The notes beneath the pieces are model-generated. The model had not been told where the DNA came from, did no database searches, and saw only the letters and a program-made list of their open reading frames with translations. From contig JAICTZ010000008.1 in assembly GCA_025936115.1 (NCBI GenBank), forward strand, positions 62,001 through 126,000: DNA of 64,000 nt, read 5' to 3'. The stretch's first letter is position 1; every line of letters begins with the position of its first letter. The translations under genes were made by a program, and so were the position numbers. The stretch comes from Polyangiaceae bacterium (lineage in GTDB: Bacteria; Myxococcota_A; Polyangia; Polyangiales; Polyangiaceae). This document shows, in pieces, positions 33,588 through 41,867 of the stretch.

Positions 33588-34921
33588 CCCCGATCGTCGC
33601 CGTCGTCGGCCGCCCCAACGTCGGGAAGAGCACGCTCTTCAATCGCCTCTCCGGCACGAGCCTCGCGATCGTCGACGACCAGCCGGGCGTGACCCGCGAT
33701 CGTCATTACGCGAGCGCTCACCTTCACGGCAGAAACGTGACGCTCGTCGACACGGGCGGCTTCGATCCGGACAGCGACGACCCGATGCAGCAAGGCATCG
33801 CTCGCCACGTGCGCGGCGCGATCGAAGAGGCGGACGTCGTGCTCTGCGTGCTCGACGGCTCGGCGCCTCCGACCGACGCCGATCGCGAGGCCGTGGCGCT
33901 GCTCCGGCGCAGTGAAAAGCCAGTCGTCTACGCCGCCAACAAGGTGGACACGGCGGGCAAGCTCGGTGAATCCGCCGAACTCTATCGGCTCGGTATTCCG
34001 GAGCTCGTCGCCGTCTCGGCGCTGCACGGGCGTGGCACGGCCGAGCTCGCCGCGGCGATTGCCGGCGTCTTGCCGCCGTTCGCGCCGTCCGAGGAAGCGA
34101 GCGCCGACGGCATCCCGCGCGTCGCGTTGATCGGCAAGCCGAACGCCGGGAAATCGTCGCTCTTCAATCGATTGGCGGGGGAGGAGCGCGCGCTCGTCGA
34201 CGAGCGGCCCGGCACGACGCGCGACCCCGTGGACCAGCGCATCAAGTTCGCGGGGCGAACGTTCATCGTCGTCGACACGGCGGGCATTCGGCGTCGCTCG
34301 CGTGTCGAGCGCGGCATCGAGCTCGTGAGCGTCATGCGCTCGATTCGTGCGCTCGAACGCGCCAGCGTCGCCGTGCTGATGGCAGACGCGAGCGAGGGCG
34401 TCTCCGAACAAGACGCGCGGCTCGTCGGGCTCGCGACCGACCGGCGGCGGGCGCTGATCGTGGCGCTCAACAAGATGGACACGCTGGGCAAAGCCGAGCG
34501 GGCGGCGGCCGTCGACAAGGCGCGCACCGATCTCGCGTTCGCGCGCTGGGCGCCCATCATCTCCATCAGCGCCAAGACCGGCCTCGGCGTGAACGAGCTG
34601 ATGCAGAAGGTCGGCAAAGCGTCCGACGAGCTCAAGCGCCGCGTCTCGACGGCGGAGCTCAATCGTTTCTTCCGCAGCATACTCGAGCGCCAGCCGCCGC
34701 CGACCCAAGGCGGCCGCGCGCCGCGCATCTATTACCTCACGCAAGCGGAGAGCTCGCCGCCGCTGTTCATCGCGTGGGCGAGTTTTCCGGAGCGGATCAA
34801 GGAGAGCTACAAGCGGTTCGTCGAGAACCAGATCCGCACGGCGTTCGGCTTCGATTCGGTGCCCGTGACCGTGCACTACCGCGCGCGCGAACGGCGCAAG
34901 CACCCGGGCGAAGAAGCCTAG
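33584..34921 (+). CDS. der: GTPase Der (EngA)
   Basis: A 445-residue double GTPase required for 50S ribosome assembly. The first G domain has GRPNVGKST (9-17), DTGGF and NKVD; the second has GKPNAGKSS near 184, DTAGIRRRS and NKMD. The C-terminal KH-like domain (from about 355) ends in a basic tail with HYRARERRKHPGEEA. All standard motifs are intact. The start is the GTG at 33584 overlapping the era stop. A short GC hairpin follows the stop (34922-34937) but has no T run. Confidence 0.96.
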   Translation: MTPIVAVVGRPNVGKSTLFNRLSGTSLAIVDDQPGVTRDRHYASAHLHGRNVTLVDTGGFDPDSDDPMQQGIARHVRGAIEEADVVLCVLDGSAPPTDADREAVALLRRSEKPVVYAANKVDTAGKLGESAELYRLGIPELVAVSALHGRGTAELAAAIAGVLPPFAPSEEASADGIPRVALIGKPNAGKSSLFNRLAGEERALVDERPGTTRDPVDQRIKFAGRTFIVVDTAGIRRRSRVERGIELVSVMRSIRALERASVAVLMADASEGVSEQDARLVGLATDRRRALIVALNKMDTLGKAERAAAVDKARTDLAFARWAPIISISAKTGLGVNELMQKVGKASDELKRRVSTAELNRFFRSILERQPPPTQGGRAPRIYYLTQAESSPPLFIAWASFPERIKESYKRFVENQIRTAFGFDSVPVTVHYRARERRKHPGEEA

Positions 34922-34937
34922 CGGGCCAAGACGCCCG
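34922..34937. terminator. hairpin between der and the ArsA-like gene
   Basis: CGGGC-CAAGAC-GCCCG forms a 5-bp stem with a 6-base loop directly after the der stop codon, in the 25-bp gap between two convergent genes. It could help end transcription from either side, but there is no T run. Confidence 0.25.
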
Positions 34938-34946
34938 AAGCTCGCG

Positions 34947-36110
34947 TCAAACCAGGCGGCTCACGAGGGGCGCCATGGCGCCGAGGTCGTGGGCGTCGCC
35001 CGCGAGTAGCGGCAGCTCGATCTGAAAGCGAGGGCGCGCACGGCCGTTCGGACCGAAGCGAGCCTCGAAGGCGGCGAGCGCACGCGCGTCGGCTTTGCCT
35101 TGCGTTTCTTCGTCGCGCAGCGCGGCGACGAGGGCGCCCGCGAGCGACGGCGGCAGGCCGTGGCGCGACGCCGCACGCGCGGCGTCCTCGACCGAAACGT
35201 CGGCGGTCGCGCGCGGGTGGAGGCGGTTCAAGACGAGCGCGTCACCGGCGAGTCCCTGCGCTGCCAACCGCTCGAGAAAGAGCGCGGCCTCCTCGAGCGC
35301 GGCGGGCACCGGTGTGGAGACGAGTACGTACGCGAAGTCGGAGCCGCGAAACGCCGCCGCCACTTGGCGCGCGCGCTGCTTGAAACCGCCGAACAGGTCG
35401 TTGAGCTCGGTCACGAACTCGGCCATGTTCTCGAGGAAGCCTTGGCCCGTGAGACGGCCGACGCCGCGCAGCACGAGCGCGACGCCGCGCGCGAGCACAC
35501 CGAGGCCGAGCTTGCGCTGCGGCTCGAAGGCGTCCACGAGCCAGCGCATGGCGGGGCTGTCGAGCGCTTCGATCAGTCGCTCGGGCGCATCGAGGAAGTC
35601 GAGCGCGTCGCTCGTCGGCGGCGTGTCGAGCACGAGCAAGTCGAAGGACGGATCGCCGAGCACGGCGAGCACCTTCTCCATCGCCATGTACGACTGCGTG
35701 CCCGCGAGGTGCGTCGAGACGTACTGGTAGAAACGGTTGCCGAGGATGCGATCGCGCACGACCTCGTTCGGGGCGTGGCGCGCGACGATGTCGTCGAAAG
35801 TGCGCTTGGTATCGAGCATCGAGACGGTGAGCGATCCGCCGGCCGGAACGCCGAGCTCGGCGAGCCGCGCAGGGTCGATCGCGTGCACTTCGCCACGCAT
35901 GCCGTGCAGACCCAAGCTGTCGGCAAGTCGCTTGGCCGGATCGATCGTGAGGCAGAGCACGCGCTTGCCTCGCCGCGCGGCGCCGACCGCGAGCGCTGCG
36001 GCGACAGTGGTCTTTCCGACCCCGCCCGCCCCGGCGCAGACGAGCACGCGGCGACTCTCCACGAGCGAGAGCAACGTCGGGCCTTCGGCCATCCAGCCAG
36101 CTTCTAGCAT
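34947..36110 (-). CDS. ArsA/GET3-like ATPase
   Basis: A 387-residue P-loop ATPase of the ArsA/GET3 group. The deviant Walker A GGVGKTTVAAAL (about 29-40) is followed by LTIDPAKRLADSLG, the A-loop motif of this group, and LVLDTPPTSDALDFLD near residue 160. Bacterial relatives in actinomycetes and myxobacteria are not linked to arsenic and have no proven role; they may handle membrane-protein insertion or cell-envelope targets. No ars genes are near. The start is either ATG 36110 or ATG 36092 (six residues shorter); neither has a strong ribosome site. It stands alone, convergent with der. Confidence 0.83.
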   Translation of the reverse strand: MLEAGWMAEGPTLLSLVESRRVLVCAGAGGVGKTTVAAALAVGAARRGKRVLCLTIDPAKRLADSLGLHGMRGEVHAIDPARLAELGVPAGGSLTVSMLDTKRTFDDIVARHAPNEVVRDRILGNRFYQYVSTHLAGTQSYMAMEKVLAVLGDPSFDLLVLDTPPTSDALDFLDAPERLIEALDSPAMRWLVDAFEPQRKLGLGVLARGVALVLRGVGRLTGQGFLENMAEFVTELNDLFGGFKQRARQVAAAFRGSDFAYVLVSTPVPAALEEAALFLERLAAQGLAGDALVLNRLHPRATADVSVEDAARAASRHGLPPSLAGALVAALRDEETQGKADARALAAFEARFGPNGRARPRFQIELPLLAGDAHDLGAMAPLVSRLV

Positions 36111-36200
36111 TACTTCACGGGGATCCCTCGCTCAAGCTCGGGCCCAAGCGCAAGCCGCAAACTTTGCCCGCCGAGCTCGAGCGCGCGACGCTGCCACACG

Positions 36201-36593
36201 ATGGACGCTGCCAGCTCGGCCCCCACCTCTGACCGCCGTCTCGACCGCACCTCGGACGCGCTCGGCGCGCTCACCAAGCTCGTCGAAGCCTCCCGCCGTC
36301 GCGCAGGCCTGACGGCCGTAGCCGTGACCGATTCGACGGGCCTACTCTTGGCGGGAGCCGGCGCCCAAACGCTCTGCGAAGAGCTCGCGGCCTGGGCCCC
36401 GATCGTCGGGCGTCACGCCGACAACGACACCGTCCCGAGCTGCCTCGATGCCTTCGAGGGCCAGACGCGGCTCCGCCGGCTCGCCATCGACGGCTTCGAG
36501 ATCGTCGTTAGCTTTTGCGGACCGAGCACCGGCGCGACGCACGAGCTCGATGCGGTGTCGGCCGGCTGTCTGCGTATTCTCCGGCAACCCTGA
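36201..36593 (+). CDS. small roadblock/LC7-like protein (tentative)
   Basis: A 130-residue soluble protein. A helix (LGALTKLVEASRRRAG) is followed by a strand pair (LTAVAVTDSTGLLLAGAGA), then a helix and two further strands (LRRLAIDGFEIVVSFCG). This order recalls roadblock/LC7 proteins, which regulate small GTPases such as MglA in myxobacteria, but sequence support is weak. It starts at ATG 36201, 90 bp from the divergent ArsA-like gene, and precedes the PHP-type phosphatase by 42 bp. Confidence 0.5.
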   Translation: MDAASSAPTSDRRLDRTSDALGALTKLVEASRRRAGLTAVAVTDSTGLLLAGAGAQTLCEELAAWAPIVGRHADNDTVPSCLDAFEGQTRLRRLAIDGFEIVVSFCGPSTGATHELDAVSAGCLRILRQP

Positions 36594-36635
36594 CCGGCCG
36601 CCACGCGTGGCCCGGGGGCTGCTACGGTTCGCGCC

Positions 36636-37361
36636 GTGCGCGGTTTCATCGATCTGCATTGCCACTGGATCGCGGGCGTCGACGACGGCGCGCCTTCCGA
36701 AGAGGAGGGCGTTGCGATGCTCCTCGCGCTTCATCAGGCAGGCTTCGATCGGGTCGTGGCGACGCCCCACATGCGGGTGGGCATGTTCGACAACGATCGC
36801 GCGACGCTGGTCGCCGCGTACGAGCGAATGACCGCGAGCCTGCGCGGGACGAGCGGCTTGCCCGAAGTGGGGCTCGGCTGTGAACACTACTTCGACGACA
36901 TCGTGTACCAGCGGCTGCGCGCGGGCGAAGGCTTGCCGTACCCCGGCGAACGCGCCGTGCTGCTCGAGTTTTACGGCGTCGATTTTCCGCCGGTCGTCGT
37001 CGAGCGGCTGTTCGACCTCAGGCGCGGCCGGCTCCTGCCCGTGATCGCGCATCCCGAACGCTATCGTTATCTCTGGGGGAAGCCGGAGGCACTCGAGCGC
37101 CTCGTCGACGCCGGCATGGCTACGCTGCTCGATGCGGCAGCGCTCGTCGGTAAATACGGTCGCGAGCCGCAGCGTGCCGCCGAAATGCTGCTCGACCACG
37201 GTCTTTACCACGCCGCCTGCAGCGATGCGCATCGCCCCGCCGACGTGGCCGACGTCGCGCGCGGCATGGACCGCATCGTCGATCTCTTCGGCGAGGAGGA
37301 GCTCGACTTCCTCTTTCGCGAGGGACCGCGCGCGATCCTCGAGGGAAAGCTGCCCGAATGA
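36636..37361 (+). CDS. PHP-type protein tyrosine phosphatase (CpsB/CapC/YwqE-like)
   Basis: A 241-residue metal-dependent phosphatase of the PHP superfamily, the group that removes phosphate from tyrosine kinases controlling capsule and exopolysaccharide chain length. Metal-binding motifs are in place: DLHCHWIAGVDDGA (6-19), TPHMR near 45, CEH near 81, HPERY near 136 and CSDAHRP near 194. Length fits YwqE/CpsB. GTG start at 36636. The stop overlaps the start of the flippase-like gene by 4 bp. No tyrosine kinase is visible in the window, so the target must lie elsewhere. A link to polysaccharide export is plausible. Confidence 0.88.
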   Translation: MRGFIDLHCHWIAGVDDGAPSEEEGVAMLLALHQAGFDRVVATPHMRVGMFDNDRATLVAAYERMTASLRGTSGLPEVGLGCEHYFDDIVYQRLRAGEGLPYPGERAVLLEFYGVDFPPVVVERLFDLRRGRLLPVIAHPERYRYLWGKPEALERLVDAGMATLLDAAALVGKYGREPQRAAEMLLDHGLYHAACSDAHRPADVADVARGMDRIVDLFGEEELDFLFREGPRAILEGKLPE

Positions 37362-38458
37362 GCTCGAACGACGCGCCCGCGCGCACGCCGCGGAGCAAGA
37401 TCTGGCAGAAGCTCCTCCTGTCGCTGATTCCGGCTGCAGCCCTCGTCTGGATCATGCAGAGCGGCTCGCTGCCGATCCTGCCGCGTCGCGAGGAGTTCGC
37501 GCGTGTCGCAGCGTGGACCTTACCCGCCTACCTGGCCCTCTGGAGCGTCTCGTACCTCATTCGTCTCGTTCGCTGGTGGTTCTTGCTCGCCGCCGTGGAG
37601 GTCGTTCCGCTCTGGACCGTCGTGCGGGCGGGTGCGGTCGGTCTGTTCGCCATCGCCCTCTTGCCGTTCCGCATGGGTGAGGTCGTACGCCCCTTGCTGA
37701 TTCGGCGACCGCCGCGGCTCACCTTCTGGGCAGCGAGCGGGACCGTGGGTGCGGAGCGCATCCTCGACGCGCTATCGGTCAGCGTACTCCTGCTCGTCGG
37801 TCTCCGCTTCGCGAAGCCCCTCGATAAGTTGCCCGATCACATCGGCACGCTGCCGATCCACGTCGCGATCGTGCCCCGCCTGGCGCTCACGTGCGCGCTC
37901 GTCTTCGCGGGCGGCTGCGTCGTCATGGGCGTCTTTTATTTCTGGAGAGACTTTGCGCGGCGGTTCACCGAGCGCGTCGTGGGGCTCGTTTCATTGCCGC
38001 TCGCCCGCTGGATCGCGACCAAGATCGAGCAAATGGCGCAGGGGTTCGGCTTTCTGGCGACTCCGCGCCAGGCCGTGCCGTTCCTGCTGCTCACCGTTTC
38101 CTACTGGGCGCTGAACGCCGCCACGTTTTGGCTGCTCGCCGTAGGCTCAGGCATCGACATCGGTTACTTCGGCGCCATGGCGACGATGGGTGTCGTGGCG
38201 CTCGGCATCATCGTTCCGGCGACGCCGGGTTTCTTCGGGGCGTTTCAACTAGCCATTTACGCGGGGCTCGCCATGTACCTGCCGCCGGAAGCCGTCACCG
38301 AGGCGGGCTCGGTGTACGCCTTTCTGGGGTACGCGTTGCCCATCGGTCTGACCATGGTCGTCGGCGTGATCGGCGTGATCGCCAAGCCTCGTGCGCTGCT
38401 CGCGCTCGCAGGCGACCCCGAGGCACCCGCGCGAACTGCCGAAAACTTGGCCCGCTGA
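37358..38458 (+). CDS. flippase-like integral membrane protein (LPG synthase TM / UPF0104 family), second copy
   Basis: A 366-residue polytopic membrane protein of the same family as the product at 2522-3502. The family signatures are LPFRMGEVVRPLLIRRP near residue 108 and PATPGFFGAFQLAIYAGL near residue 287, with seven or eight hydrophobic helices. Like the first copy it lacks a catalytic C-terminal domain. The ATG overlaps the phosphatase stop by 4 bp (ATGA), so the two are co-translated. It may flip or position a lipid-linked precursor; the pairing with a CpsB-like phosphatase suggests a glycan pathway, which is inference. Confidence 0.85.
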   Translation: MSSNDAPARTPRSKIWQKLLLSLIPAAALVWIMQSGSLPILPRREEFARVAAWTLPAYLALWSVSYLIRLVRWWFLLAAVEVVPLWTVVRAGAVGLFAIALLPFRMGEVVRPLLIRRPPRLTFWAASGTVGAERILDALSVSVLLLVGLRFAKPLDKLPDHIGTLPIHVAIVPRLALTCALVFAGGCVVMGVFYFWRDFARRFTERVVGLVSLPLARWIATKIEQMAQGFGFLATPRQAVPFLLLTVSYWALNAATFWLLAVGSGIDIGYFGAMATMGVVALGIIVPATPGFFGAFQLAIYAGLAMYLPPEAVTEAGSVYAFLGYALPIGLTMVVGVIGVIAKPRALLALAGDPEAPARTAENLAR

Positions 38459-38482
38459 GGACCGGCACGTTACGGCGAGGCG

Positions 38483-38926
38483 ATGCCTCGACCCCATCGC
38501 GCGCTCATCGTCGTGGCGCTCGCGCTCGTCTTCGCCTTGTTGGCCGGCGGCGCCGGGGCGCGTGTCGAAGCGGACTCCGAGTACTCGAAAGCGCAGACGT
38601 ACAGCGGCGCGCTGCGCTACTTGCGCGTCGACCTCGGGTTCGAGGTCGTGGAGAAGGATTCGGATGCGGCGTACCTCGTGTTCCGCTACGAGCCGCCGGG
38701 CCAACCGAAGAACGAGTCGCTCGGCACCGTCGAGATCGTCGACTCGGGCGAGCACGTGCGGGTGTTCGTCCGCATCCCGCGCATGCCCGAGTATCACGAG
38801 CGGGTCCTGCGCGACGGGCTGCTGCGCAAGCTCAAGGACGAGTACGGGCCGCCGCTTCCACGCAAGCCCGAACCTCCGCCGAAACCGCCCGGCGACGCGG
38901 GACCTGGGGACGCCGGCACGGACTGA
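38483..38926 (+). CDS. small secreted protein of unknown function
   Basis: A 147-residue exported protein with a strong signal peptide (ALIVVALALVFALLAGGAGA). The mature part has a compact alpha/beta pattern (ALRYLRVDLGFEVVEKDSDAAYLVFRYE-type, then VEIVDSGEHVRVFVRI) and a Pro-rich tail. No named domain was recognised; the fold could be a small periplasmic ligand or protein-binding domain. It follows the flippase-like gene by 24 bp and may belong to its operon. Confidence 0.65.
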   Translation: MPRPHRALIVVALALVFALLAGGAGARVEADSEYSKAQTYSGALRYLRVDLGFEVVEKDSDAAYLVFRYEPPGQPKNESLGTVEIVDSGEHVRVFVRIPRMPEYHERVLRDGLLRKLKDEYGPPLPRKPEPPPKPPGDAGPGDAGTD

Positions 38927-38978
38927 CCACGTCACCGTAAAGTCACGCCCACGTCGCCGGCGGCGTGACGGATGGGTC

Positions 38979-40475
38979 ATGCTTGGCCGCATCGATATGG
39001 CAAGCATCTCGGATCCGAAAGAGCTCGGCGCCGCCGTGTCCGACCTCCTGAAAGAGGCCTTGGCGCAGGAGAGCACGCTCGCAGCCGAGCTCGATCGCGT
39101 CTTGCCGGAGCACCTGGCCCCGGCGCGCAATCTTCTGCACTACCTCGCGCTCAGGCAGCACGATTTGCGCGACCTGCAGAATGCGCTCGCTGCGCTCGGG
39201 CTGAGCTCGCTCGGACGCTCGGAACGCTGTGTACTCGCCACGCTCGAAGCCGTGGGGCGGGCGCTGGCTTGCCTCGCCGGGACTCCGAGCGAAGCCACGC
39301 CGTCACGTGCTCCCACGACGTTCGACAATGCCGACCGCTTGCTCGACGAGCGCACCCGCGCGCTCCTCGGACCGACGCTGCCGGGACGCTCGTCGCGGAT
39401 CATGCTCACCCTGCCTCACGATGCGGACGCGAGCGCCATCGAAGCGCTGCTCGCGGAGGGCGCCGACGCGGTGCGCATCAACTGCGCCAAGGGAAACGCC
39501 GACGATTGGCGGCGTATGATCGAGTGGGTTCGGTCCGGGGCGCAGCGGAGAGGCCGCGACTGTCGCGTGCTGTGCGATCTGGCGGGACCCAACCCGCGCA
39601 CGCGTGATCTCTCCGAGAAAAACCGCGATCAGGTCGGCCGCGTCAGCGCCGGAGAGCGCCTCTGGATCGCTCGGGCCGCGAAGGGTGACTCGGAAGGGCC
39701 GGCGGGCGTGGTCAGCGTCGGCTGCACGCTGCCAACCATTCTGGCAGACCTCACAGCGGGTGAGCGCGTCTACTACGACGACGGCAAACTCGCGGGGGTC
39801 GTGAAGCAGGCGTCGCCGGACGGCGCCCTCGTCGAGATCACCTTCGCGCGCAAGGAGAGCGTCAAAGTGCGACCCGACAAGGGCCTGAATTTTCCGGACT
39901 CGCGCCTGTCACTGCCGTCGCTCACGTCGAAGGACATCGGCGACCTCGATTTCGTAGCCCGTCACGCCGACATCGTCGGGCTTTCGTTCCTGCGTGAACC
40001 GGCGGACGTGCAGGCCCTCGAGCGCGAGCTCGTGCGGCTCCACGCCGAGAAGCTCGGCGTGATCTTGAAGATCGAGACGCGCGGCGCGTTCCAATCGCTC
40101 CCGCGAGTCTTGCTCACGGCCATGCAGCACGAGCGCATCGGCATCATGGTGGCGCGCGGGGACATGGCACTCGAGATGGGCTTCGAGCGGCTGGCGGAGG
40201 CGCAGGAAGAGATCCTCTGGCTCAGCGAGGCTGCCTTCGTGCCCGTCGTCTGGGCGACCCAGGTGCTCGACGTGTTGAACCAGACGGGCGTGCCCTCCCG
40301 CGCCGAGGTCACCGATGCCGCCATGGGCGGGCGGGCCGAGTGCGTCATGCTCAATCAGGGCAAACACCAGCTCGAAGCCCTGCGCTTTCTCCGCGACGTG
40401 CTCGAACGGATGGAGCAGCACCAGAAGAAAAAGCGATCCATGCTGCGAAAGCTCCGCATCTCGAGCCTCGCCTAG
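38979..40475 (+). CDS. divergent pyruvate-kinase-like protein
   Basis: A 498-residue protein with a 120-residue helical N-terminal region of unknown type, then a pyruvate kinase barrel. Catalytic landmarks kept are KIET (usual KIEN), MVARGDM and ATQVLDVL. Changes from the canonical enzyme are RINCAKG for RINFSHG and DLAGPNPR for DTKGPEIR, which remove two potassium-site ligands (Ser to Ala, Thr to Leu) and the following Glu. YYDDGKL and KGLNFPD stand for the usual B-domain and loop motifs. The C-terminal allosteric domain is absent; the protein ends right after the barrel. It may be a potassium-independent kinase with altered substrate, or a non-catalytic relative. ATG 38979 or ATG 38997. Confidence 0.8.
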   Translation: MLGRIDMASISDPKELGAAVSDLLKEALAQESTLAAELDRVLPEHLAPARNLLHYLALRQHDLRDLQNALAALGLSSLGRSERCVLATLEAVGRALACLAGTPSEATPSRAPTTFDNADRLLDERTRALLGPTLPGRSSRIMLTLPHDADASAIEALLAEGADAVRINCAKGNADDWRRMIEWVRSGAQRRGRDCRVLCDLAGPNPRTRDLSEKNRDQVGRVSAGERLWIARAAKGDSEGPAGVVSVGCTLPTILADLTAGERVYYDDGKLAGVVKQASPDGALVEITFARKESVKVRPDKGLNFPDSRLSLPSLTSKDIGDLDFVARHADIVGLSFLREPADVQALERELVRLHAEKLGVILKIETRGAFQSLPRVLLTAMQHERIGIMVARGDMALEMGFERLAEAQEEILWLSEAAFVPVVWATQVLDVLNQTGVPSRAEVTDAAMGGRAECVMLNQGKHQLEALRFLRDVLERMEQHQKKKRSMLRKLRISSLA

Positions 40476-40580
40476 CCCGCCGACGAGGCGCCTGCCGCGT
40501 CAGGCCCCGCCGATAGCGTCGCCACGGTCCACCCAGGAGGTTGGCGAAATCGGGCGGCGAGCGATAGAGGAGAGTGTCGG

Positions 40581-41867
40581 ATGGACGCTCGCGAGCTCCC
40601 GCTGCCCTCTCGCATCGGCCGGTACCGGATCGAGCGGCTGCTCGGCCGAGGCGCGATGGGCCGCGTGCTGCTCGGCCGCGACGCGGTGCTCGATCGCGAC
40701 GTCGCGGTGAAGCTCCTGCGCGACGACCTCTCCCTCGACCCCGAGCAACACCGAGCGCTGGTCGATCGCATGCGGCACGAGGCCAAAGCATGCGCGCGCG
40801 TGTCCCACCCGAACATCGTGACGTTGTTCGACATGGGGGAAGACGCGCAGCTCGGGCTCTATCTCGTCTTCGAGTACGCCGCAGGCACGACGCTCAAAGA
40901 GCGTATTGCCCGCGGGCCCCTGCCGCCCGTGCTCGCGGGGCGTATCGCGCGCGAGATCGGCGGCGCGCTCAGCACGGCTCACACGAGCGGCGTGCTCCAC
41001 CGCGACGTGAAACCGGAGAACATCATTCTCACGGAGCACGGCAGCAAGGTCGCGGATTTCGGCATTGCGCGCGTGCCGAACTCGACTCTGACGCGCGACG
41101 GCGGGCTGCTCGGCACACCCGCGTACAGCGCGCCCGAATCGATCGCCCACGGCGAGTTCTCGCCCCAAAGCGATCAGTTTTCGCTCGCCGCGACCCTGTA
41201 CGAGGCGCTGAGCCAGCGCCGCGCGTTTCCGGGCGACGACGCCGTGACCGTCGCGAACGGCATTCAAGCGGACGAGCCGCCGCCCATCGCGCGCGCCTGC
41301 GGCCTCGATCCGCACGTGGACGGCGTGCTCGCGCGGGGACTCTCGAAGAACCCGGCGGCGCGCTTCGCGAGCGTGGGGGAGTTCGGCGATGCGCTCGCAG
41401 AAGCGCTCGAGCGCGGCACGCGCGGCGCGATGACGACGATTCCCGACGTGCAACACCGGCTCGCGGAACGCAGCGGCGGCTCGACGCGCAGCTTTGCCGG
41501 CGGCGTGGCCGTCGGAGCGTTGCTCGGTGTCGCGGCGCTCGAGCTCACGAACGGACTCCGGGAGCGCGAGACCGCCCCGCCGGTGCCCACACGCGCCGAG
41601 GCAGCTCCGGCGAAAGCGCCGCCGGTCGCATGGCTCGCGCCGGGGCCACGCGAGCGCCCGCGGGCAGCGACGCCGCCGAGCTCGAAACACGCGGCCCTCG
41701 CCGGTCCGAACGCGAGCGCGCATCCGCCGCCCGCGGTTTCGGCGAATACGAGCTCGAGCGCCACGCCATCGGAGACCCACGAAGCGCCCGTGGATGCCGG
41801 CACGAACGAAGTTCTCGACGCCGGCGGCACGAGCGAGCACGCGAGCGAGCACGCTGATGGCGGCTAG
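40581..41867 (+). CDS. Hanks-type Ser/Thr protein kinase, single membrane pass
   Basis: A 428-residue membrane kinase. The kinase domain covers about 12-275, with GRGAMGRV glycine loop, VAVKLL lysine, HRDVKPEN catalytic loop, DFGIAR and SAPES (APE) motifs all intact, so it should be active. A membrane helix follows (GGVAVGALLGVAALEL, about 306-322), then a Pro/Ala/Ser-rich outer region of about 100 residues without a known sensor fold. Its end overlaps the FGE-like gene by 11 bp. Partner candidates on the same strand are the FHA protein and the PP2C phosphatase about 4 kb downstream. Confidence 0.95.
   Translation: MDARELPLPSRIGRYRIERLLGRGAMGRVLLGRDAVLDRDVAVKLLRDDLSLDPEQHRALVDRMRHEAKACARVSHPNIVTLFDMGEDAQLGLYLVFEYAAGTTLKERIARGPLPPVLAGRIAREIGGALSTAHTSGVLHRDVKPENIILTEHGSKVADFGIARVPNSTLTRDGGLLGTPAYSAPESIAHGEFSPQSDQFSLAATLYEALSQRRAFPGDDAVTVANGIQADEPPPIARACGLDPHVDGVLARGLSKNPAARFASVGEFGDALAEALERGTRGAMTTIPDVQHRLAERSGGSTRSFAGGVAVGALLGVAALELTNGLRERETAPPVPTRAEAAPAKAPPVAWLAPGPRERPRAATPPSSKHAALAGPNASAHPPPAVSANTSSSATPSETHEAPVDAGTNEVLDAGGTSEHASEHADGG

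Noticed and set aside
38391..38978. N-terminal extension of the pyruvate-kinase-like frame
   Set aside because: It overlaps the secreted protein at 38483-38926, which has a clear signal peptide, and consists of Arg/Ser-rich shadow sequence.
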